Shown piece after piece: positions 9,433 to 18,863 of a DNA stretch of 64,000 nt. The first letter of the stretch is position 1, and each line of letters starts with the position of its first letter. Location of the stretch: contig CAXXKO010000030.1 in NCBI GenBank assembly GCA_963666705.2, positions 62,001 through 126,000 of the forward strand, in the 5' to 3' direction. Made by a program: the position numbers and the translations under genes. Source of the stretch: G963666705 sp963666705. Lineage in GTDB: Bacteria; Pseudomonadota; Alphaproteobacteria; CADEGL01. Under the pieces are notes generated by a model, which saw nothing but the letters and a program-made list of their open reading frames with translations, was not told where the DNA came from and searched no databases.

Positions 9433-10475
9433 TCACTGGAACTTGGGCATGATCTCCGACGCCATGCCGTGCATCATGTCGACGTCCTTATCGATCGAGA
9501 ACATCACGCTCGAAATGCCCTTGGCACCGATGTCCTCGAGGGCCGCGACCTGCTCTGTGATGTCCTCGGGCGTGCCGGCGGCGAGGAAGAAGTCGATGAC
9601 GCGCTGGGTCACGAACTTGGTCTGGGGGCCGCCGACGCGTTCGGTCCAATAGGGGTCGTAGGCGTCGAAGATTTGCCGGAACTCGTCGATGATGCCGGGA
9701 TGCCGGCGCTCGATGCGCTTCTGCAGGTCCATCGTCGCCGGGTGTTGGCGCTTGAGGATCTGCATCAGCTCCCAGGTACAGGTCGCGGCGTAGGGCTCGA
9801 GCTCGCGCTTGGCCGCCGCCTTGGATTCGGTGATGTAGCACTGGGTGCGGATCCAGACATCGATCTCAGCCGGGTCGCGCCCCGCCTTCTCGGCCCCCTC
9901 GGCCACCTGCTCCATGCGCCATTTCTGCAGCTCCGGATCCATGCCGATGCTGAGCACCGCGTCGCCGAATTCGCCCGCGATCTCGCACGTCCTGGGGCCG
10001 GCCACGGCGACGTAGATGGGCACCGGTTCGCCATTCCATCTCGAAGCGCGGATCCATTCGTTGTGCCAGCTATCGCCCTTCCACGTCCCCTCCCCGCCCG
10101 AGGAATAGTCGCGGATGAACTGGAGCGATTCGCGCAGCTCGCGCATGAGGACGCCCTTGTTGAGAGCTGGCCATAGGGCCCGCCGGCACCGATGCCGACG
10201 AACGCGCGCCCGTCCGTGAGATCGCGCAGCGAAGCCACGGCGTTGGCGATGGCACCCGGGTGATAGGTGTCTGGGTTGGTCACGCCGTGGCCGATGTGGA
10301 TGCGGCTCGTGCCCATGGCCGCGACCGTCATCATGACATTCACTTCCTGCGAGAGGTTGTTCATGTCGATCGCCGTCAGCTGATGAAAGCCCAGCTCCTC
10401 GGCCAACTGGGCGTATTCCGTCATGGTGTGGACGGTCTGGTCCTGGCCGAACCCCAAGCCGAACTGCATGATCAT
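9433..10475 (-). pseudogene. LLM-class flavin-dependent oxidoreductase, frameshifted
   Basis: Two minus-strand frames join into one luciferase-like monooxygenase. The N-terminal piece starts at the ATG at 10475 (after AAGGGGG) with MIMQFGLGFGQ and TEYAQLAEELGFHQLTAID. It runs through RIHIGHGVTNPDTYHPGAIA to FVGIGAGGPYGQL. The C-terminal piece continues one base out of frame with LMRELRESLQFIRDYSSGGE, PIYVAVAGPRTCEIAGEFGD and a stop at 9433. The switch lies at about 10150-10170 and needs one missing base. Joined, the product would be about 347 residues, normal for F420- or FMN-dependent members of the bacterial luciferase superfamily. The remainder is undamaged, so the break is recent or an assembly error. 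The fragment from 10146 down could still start at an internal ATG but would lack the flavin site's N-terminal strands. Confidence 0.82.
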
Positions 10476-10678
10476 ACCCGCACCCCCTTCGATGGCACCC
10501 GCGTTCAATTCGAGCGCGCGGCGAACCGTATCAGACTGGTTGTAGAGTTGGGAACCGGCTTCGACCGGGCCATCGGCCTGCTCGCCGGAATCCCCGGTCC
10601 AATCCTTGCCGGACGCTGGGCCGTGTGCATTAATCCCGTCATTCAATTGGGCAATTGGGCAACTGGGGAGCGGGAGAC

Positions 10679-11341
10679 ATGGGTGAGATGATCGAATTCG
10701 CGCTGCCGGGCGGCGGCAGCGCCAAGGGCTATCTGGCGAGGGCCGAGGAAAGCAAGGGCGGCATCGTCATCGTCCAGGAGTGGTGGGGCCTCAACGAACA
10801 GATGTGCGGCGTCGCCGATCGGTACGCCGCCGCGGGTTACAACGCGCTCGCGCCCGACCTCTACGAAGGCCGCTTGACGGCGCTTCCGGACGAGGCCGAG
10901 CACCTGATGGACGGGCTCGACTGGGCGGCGGCCACGGACAGGGAGTTGCGCGGCGCGCTCCAGTTCCTCAAGGCCACGGACGACCGGGTGGCCGTGACCG
11001 GCTACTGCCTCGGCGGCGCCCTGACCGTCGCCGCCGGCGTGCGCCTGGAGGAGGCGGACGTCGCCATCAGCTACTACGGTATCGCGCCCATCGAAATCGC
11101 CGACCCGGCAAAGATGCGCATCCCCTTCCAGGGCCATTTCGCCGACGAGGACGACTGGTGCACGCCGGCGGCGGTAGACGCGCTGGAGGCCGCCTTGAAG
11201 GGGGCCGGGGCGGTCCACGAGATCTACCGCTACGACGCCAAACACGCCTTCGCCAACGAAGACGAGCCGGATATCTATGACGAGGAGGCGAGCGAGCGGG
11301 CGTGGATGCGGTCGATTGCCTTCCTGAAGACCCATCTCTAG
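10679..11341 (+). CDS. Dienelactone hydrolase family protein
   Basis: This is a 220-residue alpha/beta hydrolase. The Cys-Asp-His triad typical of dienelactone hydrolases is visible: Cys110 in GYCLGGALT, Asp156 in GHFADEDDW and His189 in AKHAFAN. The N-terminal strand motif GGIVIVQEWWGLNEQ places the conserved Glu. Dienelactone hydrolases open the lactone ring of 4-carboxymethylenebutenolides in aromatic degradation, but many members act on other esters and the true substrate is unknown. The ATG at 10679, after GGGAGCGGGAG, is preferred to one eight codons upstream. It is divergent from the broken oxidoreductase gene. Confidence 0.9.
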   Translation: MGEMIEFALPGGGSAKGYLARAEESKGGIVIVQEWWGLNEQMCGVADRYAAAGYNALAPDLYEGRLTALPDEAEHLMDGLDWAAATDRELRGALQFLKATDDRVAVTGYCLGGALTVAAGVRLEEADVAISYYGIAPIEIADPAKMRIPFQGHFADEDDWCTPAAVDALEAALKGAGAVHEIYRYDAKHAFANEDEPDIYDEEASERAWMRSIAFLKTHL

Positions 11342-11460
11342 GGGAGGCGCGAGGAAGGCGAATGACCTCCCATACCGGCCCAGCGGGCGGGGCGCGGGGC
11401 GCGATCGCGAACCCGTTCGCCCGGCGCTGGCGGTGGACGGACGGGCCCGGGAGACCCTGA

Positions 11461-13074
11461 ATGCGGGGCCTGATGCAGGACCGGGAGATGATGGTGACCT
11501 CGGTCCTCGAATACGCGGCCACGTATTTCGGCGACGTGGAGGTCGTCTCGCGCAATATCGAGGGGCCGATCCACCGCTCGACCTACCGCCAAACGGACGC
11601 GCGGGCGCGGCGCCTCGCCCAGGCGCTAGCGCGGCTCGGCGTCCGGCCGGGCGACCGCGTCGGCGGCGTCTCCTGGAACCACTCGCGCTACCTCGAGGCG
11701 TTCTTCGGCGTCTCCGGGATGGGCGCCATCCTGCACACCGTGAACCCGCGGCTCTTTGCCGAGCAGCTGATCTACATGATCGACCATGCGGCGGACCGCT
11801 TCCTCCTGGTCGATCTCGGCTGCGTCGAGACCGTCGCCGGCATCCTCGACGACCTCGAGACGGTGGAGGGGATCATCGTGCTCACCGACGCCGCGCACAT
11901 GCCCGAGGACGCCCTCCCCGGCGCGCTCTGCTACGAGGACCTGCTGGCGGCCGAGGACGGCGACTACGCCTGGCCGAGCTTCGACGAGCGCACGGCCTCG
12001 GTCATCTGCTACACCTCGGGCACCACGGGGCACCCCAAGGGCGTGGTCTTCAGCCATCGCAGCTCGGTCGTCCAGGCCATGGCCGTCGCGGGCGCGAACG
12101 CCACCGCCATGTCCTACCGGGACACGGCCTTCCCGGTGGTGCCCATCTATCACGGCAATGGCTGGAGCGTGCCCTACCTCGCGCCCATGACCGGGGCGAA
12201 GCTGGTGCTGCCGGGGCGCGAGATGGGCATGGCGAGCCTGCACGAGCTGATCGTGGGCGAGGGCGTGACCATGGCCATGGCGGTGCCGACCATATGGCTC
12301 GCCATGCTCCAATACCTGAATGAGACGAGCCAGGACCTGGGGCGGCTCGAGCGCATCCTCACCGGCGGCACGGCGCCGCCGCGGGCACTCATGGAGGCGC
12401 TCGCGCGCGACTATGGCGTCGCCACCACCCATGGCTGGGGCATGACAGAGACCTCGGCGGGCACCACCATGTCGATGCCCGACCCCGGCCTCGAGGGCGA
12501 CGCCGCGCTGGACGCCCGCCTCTCCCAGGGCAAGCCGGTCTACGGCGCGGAGATGCGCCTCGCCAGCGATGACGGCCAGCCCCTGGCCTGGGACGGCCGC
12601 AGCGCGGGGGAGCTCCTGGTCCGCGGCTACTGGGTCTCGAGCGCCTATTACCGGCGCGACGACGTGGCGGCCCTCGACGACGCGGGTTGGCTCCGCACCG
12701 GCGACCTGGCGGTGATCGACGCGGACGGCAGCATGCGCCTGACCGACCGGCTCAAGGACGTCATCAAGTCGGGCGGCGAATGGATCAGCTCCATCGACCT
12801 CGAGAACGCCGCCGTCGGCCACCCGGACGTGGCCGAGGCGGCCGTCATCGCCATTCCGCACCCCAAGTGGCAGGAGCGCCCGATGCTGGTCGCCGTGCCG
12901 GCACCGGGCGCCCGGGTCACGGCCGAGGGCCTGCGCGACTGGCTCGCCGAGCGGGTGGCGAAGTGGTGGGTGCCCGACGAGGTGCGCCTCGCGGACGCGC
13001 TGCCCCACACCGGCACCGGCAAGGTCGACAAGGTTGCGCTGCGCCGCGCGTTCGCGGCCGATACGGGCGCGTGA
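11461..13074 (+). CDS. Acyl-CoA synthetase (AMP-binding), medium/long-chain or DmdB-like
   Basis: The 537-residue adenylate-forming enzyme activates a carboxylic acid with ATP and then forms a CoA thioester. The AMP-binding P-loop YTSGTTGHPKG lies at residues 184-194. It is followed by the acyl-site core HGWGMTETS, the hinge region WLRTGDLAVIDADG and RLKDVIKSGGEWIS, and the C-terminal catalytic lysine region GTGKVDKVALR. The N-terminal part (EYAATYFGDVEVVSR, IEGPIHRSTY) resembles FadD-like enzymes including DmdB, which activates methylmercaptopropionate. That resemblance is suggestive only. Its GTGA-like spacing to the next gene (14 bases) suggests one transcript with the MetE-like protein. 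GGGAG precedes the ATG. Confidence 0.92.
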   Translation: MRGLMQDREMMVTSVLEYAATYFGDVEVVSRNIEGPIHRSTYRQTDARARRLAQALARLGVRPGDRVGGVSWNHSRYLEAFFGVSGMGAILHTVNPRLFAEQLIYMIDHAADRFLLVDLGCVETVAGILDDLETVEGIIVLTDAAHMPEDALPGALCYEDLLAAEDGDYAWPSFDERTASVICYTSGTTGHPKGVVFSHRSSVVQAMAVAGANATAMSYRDTAFPVVPIYHGNGWSVPYLAPMTGAKLVLPGREMGMASLHELIVGEGVTMAMAVPTIWLAMLQYLNETSQDLGRLERILTGGTAPPRALMEALARDYGVATTHGWGMTETSAGTTMSMPDPGLEGDAALDARLSQGKPVYGAEMRLASDDGQPLAWDGRSAGELLVRGYWVSSAYYRRDDVAALDDAGWLRTGDLAVIDADGSMRLTDRLKDVIKSGGEWISSIDLENAAVGHPDVAEAAVIAIPHPKWQERPMLVAVPAPGARVTAEGLRDWLAERVAKWWVPDEVRLADALPHTGTGKVDKVALRRAFAADTGA

Positions 13075-13088
13075 GGGGAGAAGCGGGC

Positions 13089-14108
13089 ATGCCGAGCCTG
13101 CCCCCCCTGCCCACCATGGGCGTCGGTAGCTACGCCTCGCCCGGCTGGCTGGTGGCCGCGCGGCGCATGATGCGCGAGGATGGGTTCGGCCCCCAGGACG
13201 TGGAAGAGCTGTTCGAGGACGCGACGCGCGTCGTCATCGCCGACCAGATCGAGGCCGGCGTGGACGTGCTGACGGATGGCGAGCTGCGCCGCCAGCGCTT
13301 CGTCTACGAGATGTTCGACCGCGTCGACGGCATCGCCCGCGTCCCGCCGCGCCGGCGCCTGGGCGTGCCCGGCTACGACATGGCGCCCACCTTCGTGGCG
13401 GAGGGGCCGCTCTCGGCGCCCGAGGGCTTCGGCGTGGTCGAGGATTTCCTGGCGCTCCGGCGGCTGGCGCCCGACCGGCCGCTCAAGATCGCCATGCCGG
13501 GGCCGCTCACCTTCGGTTACTCGATCCGTGCCGGCGGCGTCGACCCGGCGGCGCTGGTCGACCAGATCGTCGCCATGGTGCGGGCCGAGCTCGACGGCCT
13601 CGTCGCCGCCGGTGCTGGCTATATCCAGCTCGACGAGCCGGCGCTGCCACGCCGGCCCTACGGCCTCTCGCCCGAGGAGGGGGCCCAGGTCGTCAACCGC
13701 GCGCTCTCGGGCCTCCCCTGCAAGCGCGCGGTCCATGTCTGCTTCGGCAACAACGCCGGCCGGCCCTTCGCCGACCGCCGCCTCGAACCGCTGATGGGGG
13801 CGATCCAATCCCTCGACTGCGAGCAGCTCTTCATCGAGCTGGCCAACCGCGGGATGGCCGGGGTGGAGCTCCTCGCCCCTCTCAGCGAGCGCTTCGAGAT
13901 AGCCGCCGGTGTCGTCGACGTGAAGAACTGGTACCCCGAATCGGCCGAGGACGTGGCCCGGCGCATCCGTCAGTGCCTCGAATACATGCCGGCCGACAAG
14001 CTCGCCGTGACGGCCGACTGCGGCTTCTCCGCCCTCCCGCGCCACCTCGCGCGCGAGAAGCTGGGCGCCATGGTGGCTGGCGCGCGAATCGTACGCACGG
14101 AGCTGTAG
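13089..14108 (+). CDS. Short cobalamin-independent methionine synthase-like protein (MetE C-terminal domain)
   Basis: The 339-residue protein corresponds to only the catalytic C-terminal barrel of MetE, about half of the classic enzyme. The zinc ligands are all present: His216 and Cys218 in HVCFGN, Glu250 in FIELAN and Cys311 in TADCGFSAL. The substrate loop QLDEPALPRRPYG is also present. Such short forms are known as core-MetE or as methyltransferases that take methyl groups from donors other than polyglutamyl-methyltetrahydrofolate. It cannot be assumed to make methionine. The frame is open further upstream inside the ligase gene, but the ATG at 13089 follows a GGGGAGAAGCGGGC site and gives the normal N-terminus (TMGVGSYASPGWL). 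Confidence 0.85.
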   Translation: MPSLPPLPTMGVGSYASPGWLVAARRMMREDGFGPQDVEELFEDATRVVIADQIEAGVDVLTDGELRRQRFVYEMFDRVDGIARVPPRRRLGVPGYDMAPTFVAEGPLSAPEGFGVVEDFLALRRLAPDRPLKIAMPGPLTFGYSIRAGGVDPAALVDQIVAMVRAELDGLVAAGAGYIQLDEPALPRRPYGLSPEEGAQVVNRALSGLPCKRAVHVCFGNNAGRPFADRRLEPLMGAIQSLDCEQLFIELANRGMAGVELLAPLSERFEIAAGVVDVKNWYPESAEDVARRIRQCLEYMPADKLAVTADCGFSALPRHLAREKLGAMVAGARIVRTEL

Positions 14109-14185
14109 ATTCCCGCATACCGGGAGCCGGGCAGTCGCGAGCCGGCGAGAATCGCTCCGGGATCGCTCGGAATTCAATGAGTATT

Positions 14186-15502
14186 ATCACTAGTGTCCGG
14201 TTAAAAATCGAATAAATTCAATTGGTTGGTTATTTGCGAAGCGTTGCATCTGTTTTCGTCTCCCGCAAGTGCTTGATGTATGGGCATTTTCTCGAAGAGG
14301 GTCACCGAGAGGATCTGTAACAAAGTGTAGAGCGAGGCGTCCAGGTCGAGGCGCTTCTTGACGATGGCGACGAGGACGTAGACCGAGACGGCAATCCAGA
14401 TCTGCGTCTTCACCGCGTTCTCCGACGTGCCGTAGAACTGCTTGATCCGAAGATGCTGCTTGATCCACTTGAAGAAGAGTTCCACCTGCCAGCGGCTTTT
14501 GTAGAGCGCGCAGATGGTGGCGGCCGGAAGCGAGAAGTTGTTGGTGATGAAGACCAGCGTCTTGCCGGACTCGGGGTCCTTGAAGCGGATGCGCCGCAGA
14601 AGTTCGGGGTAATCCTGACGGGTGTAGAAGCCGTCCAGGGAGATGGTCTGGTCGCAAATGATGCCGGTCGAGCGATCCGTCGGCGCCGAATAGACGCGAT
14701 GAGCATCGATGTTCGACTTGGCACGCGTGACGAAGAAGGCCCCGGCTTGGTGCAACACATAAAGGCGGGCAAAGTCGACGTAGCCACGATCCACGACGTA
14801 GATGGCTCCGGCTTCCGGCAAGAGCATATCGAGGGCATGAACGTCGTGCAGCTTGCCATCCGAGATGTGGATAAAACTCGGAATGTTGCCCCGCAGGTCG
14901 AGCAGCGTGTGCATCTTCACCGCCGCCTTGGTGGTGCGGAAGTGCGCCCACGGAAAGACCGACAGGCACAGAGCGATGGTCGTCGAGTCCAGGGCGTAGA
15001 CGGTATTGGTCAGGTCCAACCCCAGTTCTTCGTCGACGTACAGCGTCCTCGCCTGGGTGATGAGCCGCTGGGCCAACGCCGCATGGATACGCCAGTCGCG
15101 CCTTTCGTTGGCATCGGCCAGCGTCGAGCGCCGGACCGGCTGGCGGAAGCCCATGTGATAGAGTTTCGATGCGTGGACCGAGAGGCAGGTCTCGATGTCG
15201 CGCAGGCTTTCCCGGTAGGTCAGCTGGGCGAAGGCCATGGACCGGTATTGCTCGGCGCAGGAAAGCGTCCGGACCCGGTGATCGCCGCCATACCGGTCGA
15301 CGATCCGCGTGAAAGTAGTCCATGGCAGGAAGTCCATGAGCTGAGCGAACAGGGTCTTGCCGGTGTTCATGAGCATCTCCTCGGAGAAACTCCGAAAAGT
15401 GCTCCATCCAATTCAAATCGACACCATGCATTTTCGCTTCAAACCCCGCAGAAATCCTGGCTCTCAAAGCCAGCACCGCTCAGTTAACCGGACAGCAGTG
15501 AT
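14186..15502 (-). mobile_element. IS4-family insertion sequence, intact
   Basis: The element is about 1.3 kb, bounded by 19-base inverted repeats at 14186-14204 and 15484-15502. They share ATCACT then TGTCCGGTTAA, with two mismatched bases between. One transposase gene fills the interior on the minus strand. No clear target-site duplication is visible. The flanking DNA is more AT-rich than average. Confidence 0.82.
14201..15370 (-). CDS. IS4-family transposase
   Basis: The 389-residue DDE transposase appears full length. Asp128 lies in VYALDSTTIAL, Asp194 in YVVDRGYVDF and Glu297 in the IS4 signature YKSRWQVELFFKWIKQHL, which has the Y-x2-R-x3-E-x6-K spacing. An N-terminal domain (TFTRIVDRYGGDHRVRTLSC) precedes the catalytic core, as in the IS4 subgroup carrying a DUF4372 domain. 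The second of two nearby ATGs (15370) is chosen because CGAGGAG stands six bases ahead of it. The stop codon falls within the terminal repeat of the element. There is no frameshift or internal stop, so the element may be active. Confidence 0.93.
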   Translation of the reverse strand: MNTGKTLFAQLMDFLPWTTFTRIVDRYGGDHRVRTLSCAEQYRSMAFAQLTYRESLRDIETCLSVHASKLYHMGFRQPVRRSTLADANERRDWRIHAALAQRLITQARTLYVDEELGLDLTNTVYALDSTTIALCLSVFPWAHFRTTKAAVKMHTLLDLRGNIPSFIHISDGKLHDVHALDMLLPEAGAIYVVDRGYVDFARLYVLHQAGAFFVTRAKSNIDAHRVYSAPTDRSTGIICDQTISLDGFYTRQDYPELLRRIRFKDPESGKTLVFITNNFSLPAATICALYKSRWQVELFFKWIKQHLRIKQFYGTSENAVKTQIWIAVSVYVLVAIVKKRLDLDASLYTLLQILSVTLFEKMPIHQALAGDENRCNASQITNQLNLFDF

Positions 15503-15788
15503 CGTAAATATAAAAAGAACTATAGGAATACATCATTTCTTAAGTTGAAGACTGTCAAGATACTATCGATCGAGACGAGCCTCGCCCCAATGCCGACATG
15601 ATGAACACTCTTTCTTGTGTCGGGATATACCCGCAAACCGGGAGGATTGTATGACCATCGCCGATCGGTCGGGACGCCGAAGCCGGCTTTCCACAAACGG
15701 TCCAACCTGGCGAACCCGAACCCGCGCGGCCGTGGAGAAGACGGAAGCAGCGGGCGCGCCGGACCTGATATAGGTCGACGGGCTCTAA

Positions 15789-16625
15789 ATGCCGGGGAAA
15801 AGGGCGCTCCTCCGTACGATAAAGGACTTGGCCGCGAAGCTCGACCGGGACACCGTCTCCAAATCAGCCTTCAAGCGCGAGACGGGGATCGGCGACTGGC
15901 ACGTCCTCGAGCATTTCGACACCTGGAACCAGTTCGTGGCCGCCGCCGGCCTGGTGCCCCACGACCACGGCCCCATTCCGGACGACGAGCTGTTCCAGGC
16001 CATGCACCGGACCTTCCACGACGCGGGCGGCGTCACCACGCGCCTCAAGTTCGGCAAGCTCTGCCCGTACAGCATCGCCGTCTATGTGCGGAGGTGGGGG
16101 CCATGGCGGCGCGTCCTACACCGGTTCCACGACTGGCTGCTGCCGCGCTATCCTGGCTGTACCATCCTGGCCGAGCTGCCGGCGGCCGAGGATCCGGCCC
16201 CGGACGGGCTCGAAGAGCCTGACCGGCCGGCGCCAATTGACGGCGCCAGCGCCAGCGCCACCATATGGCCGTCCGGCGGCAAGCGGCAGTTCGGGGAGCC
16301 GCTCAATTTCAGGGGATTGCGGCACGCCCCCATCAACGAGAGCGGCGTCGTGCTGCTGTTCGGCGTGGTCGCCCACGAGCTCGGCTACGCGGTCGAGAGC
16401 GTGCAGGGTGGCTATCCCGACTGCGAGGCCAAGCGCCGCATCAGCAGGAACGGGAGCCGGTGGGAGCGCGTCCGCATAGAGTTCGAGTATGCGAGCCGGT
16501 CCTTCCAGGCCCACGGCCACGATCCCGAGCACTGCGATCTGGTCGTCTGCTGGGTGCACAATTGGCCAAAATGCCCCATCGAGGTTCTGGAGCTGAAATC
16601 GGTCATCGACGGCCTCGATCCCTGA
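15789..16625 (+). CDS. Putative nuclease with homing-endonuclease-associated repeats
   Basis: The 278-residue protein has two parts. Residues 1-120 hold two copies of a short helical repeat: DLAAKLDRDTVSKSAFKR with FDTWNQFVAAAGL, then a second ending in WGPWRRVLHRFHDWL. These are like the repeats associated with HNH homing endonucleases. Residues about 165-278 form a separate domain (NFRGLRHAPINESGVVLLFG, GYPDCEAKRRI, RIEFEYASRSF, CDLVVCWVHNWP, EVLELKSVI) with acidic and lysine residues arranged like a restriction-endonuclease fold. A related arrangement occurs in uncharacterized proteins of many bacteria. The nuclease role is inferred. It lies just downstream of the IS4 element and alone on its strand, with no methylase partner. 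Confidence 0.75.
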   Translation: MPGKRALLRTIKDLAAKLDRDTVSKSAFKRETGIGDWHVLEHFDTWNQFVAAAGLVPHDHGPIPDDELFQAMHRTFHDAGGVTTRLKFGKLCPYSIAVYVRRWGPWRRVLHRFHDWLLPRYPGCTILAELPAAEDPAPDGLEEPDRPAPIDGASASATIWPSGGKRQFGEPLNFRGLRHAPINESGVVLLFGVVAHELGYAVESVQGGYPDCEAKRRISRNGSRWERVRIEFEYASRSFQAHGHDPEHCDLVVCWVHNWPKCPIEVLELKSVIDGLDP

Positions 16626-16718
16626 GGACGCCGCGAAATCACCTCATTGCGCCCCGATTGACGACACTTTTCCCGGTTCAATTCGCTCCCTGTCGCGCAC
16701 CGATATCGGGTATATGCC

Positions 16719-18863
16719 ATGACAACGGTCGACCAGCTCAGGCTCAAGCGCCGGGTGGTAGCCAGCCTCCCCGCCGCCCTCGCCGCCATCCTCCTCACCT
16801 ACACCATTCTCGGGCTTCTCGGCCAGATCGGGCCGGCCCGGGGCGGCACTCTCCCACAAGGGCCCGGCGGCCTTTACCTGGGCCGTCCCGATGACGGGAA
16901 CGAGCGTGTCCCCGCGCCGGCCCTGGGCACCGAGATCACCGTCGATGTCGCGGGCATCGTCGCGCGCGTTCGCGTGACGCAGATATTCGAGAACCCGTCC
17001 ACGCGGTGGGTCGAGGGAACCTACCTCTTTCCCCTGCCCGACGACGCGGTGGTCGACGGCCTCTTGATGCGCATCGGCGAGCGGATCGACGAAGGCCGCA
17101 TCGAGGAGAAGGCCAGGGCGCGGGAAACCTACCGCGCGGCCGCCGAAGGAGGGCGCCGCGCGAGCCTCGTCGAGACCCGGCGGGGGAACCTGTTCGAGGC
17201 CGCCATCGCCAACATCGGGCCCGGAGAGCGCATGACCGTCACGATCGAGTACCAGCACATGGTGCGATACGACCAGGGCACCTTCCGCCTGCGCCTGCCG
17301 CTCGCCATCACGCCGCGTTACGGGCCGGATGGGGCCGGCGGGGCGCTGCTCGCGGCGCTCGATGCTCCCGGACGGCCCGCCGACGATCCGAACGCTCCCA
17401 TCGACATCGCCGTGCGCGCGCCGGGAAGCGGCACCGCCAATCCCGTCGACATCACCGTCGAACTGGCGCCCGGCTTCGTCGCGGCGGGAATCGAGGCCAC
17501 CTATCACCGCGTCACGGTGACCGCGGCGCCCAATGGCCCACGTTACCGCGTCGCCCTCTCGGCCGACGCCATTCCCGCCGACCGCGACTTCGAGCTCACC
17601 TGGCGACCGGTGGATGCCGCGGCACCCCAGATCGCCACCTTCGTCGAGCGGCAGGACGGCCGCGACCATCTCCTCCTCATGATCACACCGCCGGACGCGG
17701 CGGCAATGGAAGCGGAGCCCCGGCGGCGGGAGGTGGTGTTCGTCCTCGACACCTCGGGCTCCATGGCGGGCGCCTCGATCGCTCAGGCCAAAAATGCGCT
17801 CGCCATGGCTCTCCGGCGCCTGGATCCGGCCGACCGCTTCAACCTGATTCGCTTCGACGAGGTGGCGGTGCGGCTGTTCCCCAGGCCGCGGGCGGCCGAG
17901 CCGGACTTGATCGAGGCCGCCGTCACCTGGCTCGACCGCCTCGACGCGGAAGACGGCACGGAGATGATGGCCGCCCTCACCCTCGCCCTGGGGATCGAGC
18001 CGGCGCCCGGCTATCTGCGCCAAGTGGTGTTCATCACCGACGGCGCCGTCAGCAACGAGGCGGAGCTTCTGGGCGAGATCGCCGCCCGGCTCGGTGAAAG
18101 CCGGCTGTTCACCATCGGCATCGGCTAGGCACCGAACAGCGCCTTCATGCGCGGGGCGGCCAGGGCCGGCCGCGGCAGCCATACATTCATCGGCGCAACC
18201 CACGAGGTGGCCGAGAGGATGCAAGATTTCCTGGTCAAGCTCGAGACGCCGGCGCTCGAGGGTATCCAGGTCGTCTGGCGCGGCGGCGGCCAGATCGAGA
18301 CCCTGCCCCGGCCCATCCCCGACCTCTATGCCGGCGAGCCGCTGCTCGTCCTGGCCCGGAGCGAGGATTTACCCGCTTCCGTGACCGTCTCGGCCGCGGC
18401 CGGCGCGCGGCCCTGGACCGCCAGCCTCGCGCTCGACGAGGCCGCGACGATGCCCGGCATCGCCAGGCTCTGGGCCGGGCGAAAGATCGAGGATCTGGGC
18501 GCCCAGCACCTCGTCGGTGCCCCGCGTGAGGCGATCCGCGAGGCCATCACCGAGCTCGCCCTCACCTACCGGGTGATGAGCCCGTACACGAGCCTGGTGG
18601 CCGTCGACGCGACGCCCGCGCGGCCCGAGGCGGAGCCGCTGCTCGAGCGCCGGATCGCGGGTAACCTGCCCCATGGCATGGTGGCGCCCGAGGCGGAGGG
18701 CGCCGCGCCCGCGCGGTACGTGCCCGGCGTGATGCCCGCGCCCCAGCCCGTTCGCCTCAACCTGCCGCAAGGGGCGACAGGGGCCGAGCTCTCACTGCTC
18801 ATCGGCATCGCCCTCTTCGGCATGGGTGCAATCCTGCTGATGGCGAGGCGGCGGCGGGCGTGA
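16719..18863 (+). pseudogene. Sortase-target VIT/vWA surface protein, interrupted by an in-frame amber codon
   Basis: One frame of 715 codons is broken only by TAG at 18126-18128 (codon 470). Before it come a signal or anchor helix (LPAALAAILLTYTILGLL), a VIT domain (about residues 60-200, with VRVTQIFENPS and WVEGTYLFPLPDDAVVDG) and a von Willebrand A domain with Asp344-x-Ser-x-Ser (VLDTSGSMAG). The frame stops at FTIGIG. After it the same frame resumes with APNSAFMRGAARAGRGSH and ends in a sorting signal: LPQGATG at about 682, a hydrophobic helix, then RRRR. This is the layout of the marine proteobacterial sortase target family (TIGR03788). Related proteins have Ser or a small residue at the amber position, so a TCG-to-TAG change is the simplest cause. 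As it stands only a secreted, unanchored 469-residue form would be made. The stop overlaps the sortase start. Confidence 0.88.

Noticed and set aside
14186..15502. Searched for a target-site duplication at the IS4 element
   Set aside because: Flanks (GAGTATT at left, CGTAAAT at right) do not match, so no duplication is claimed.
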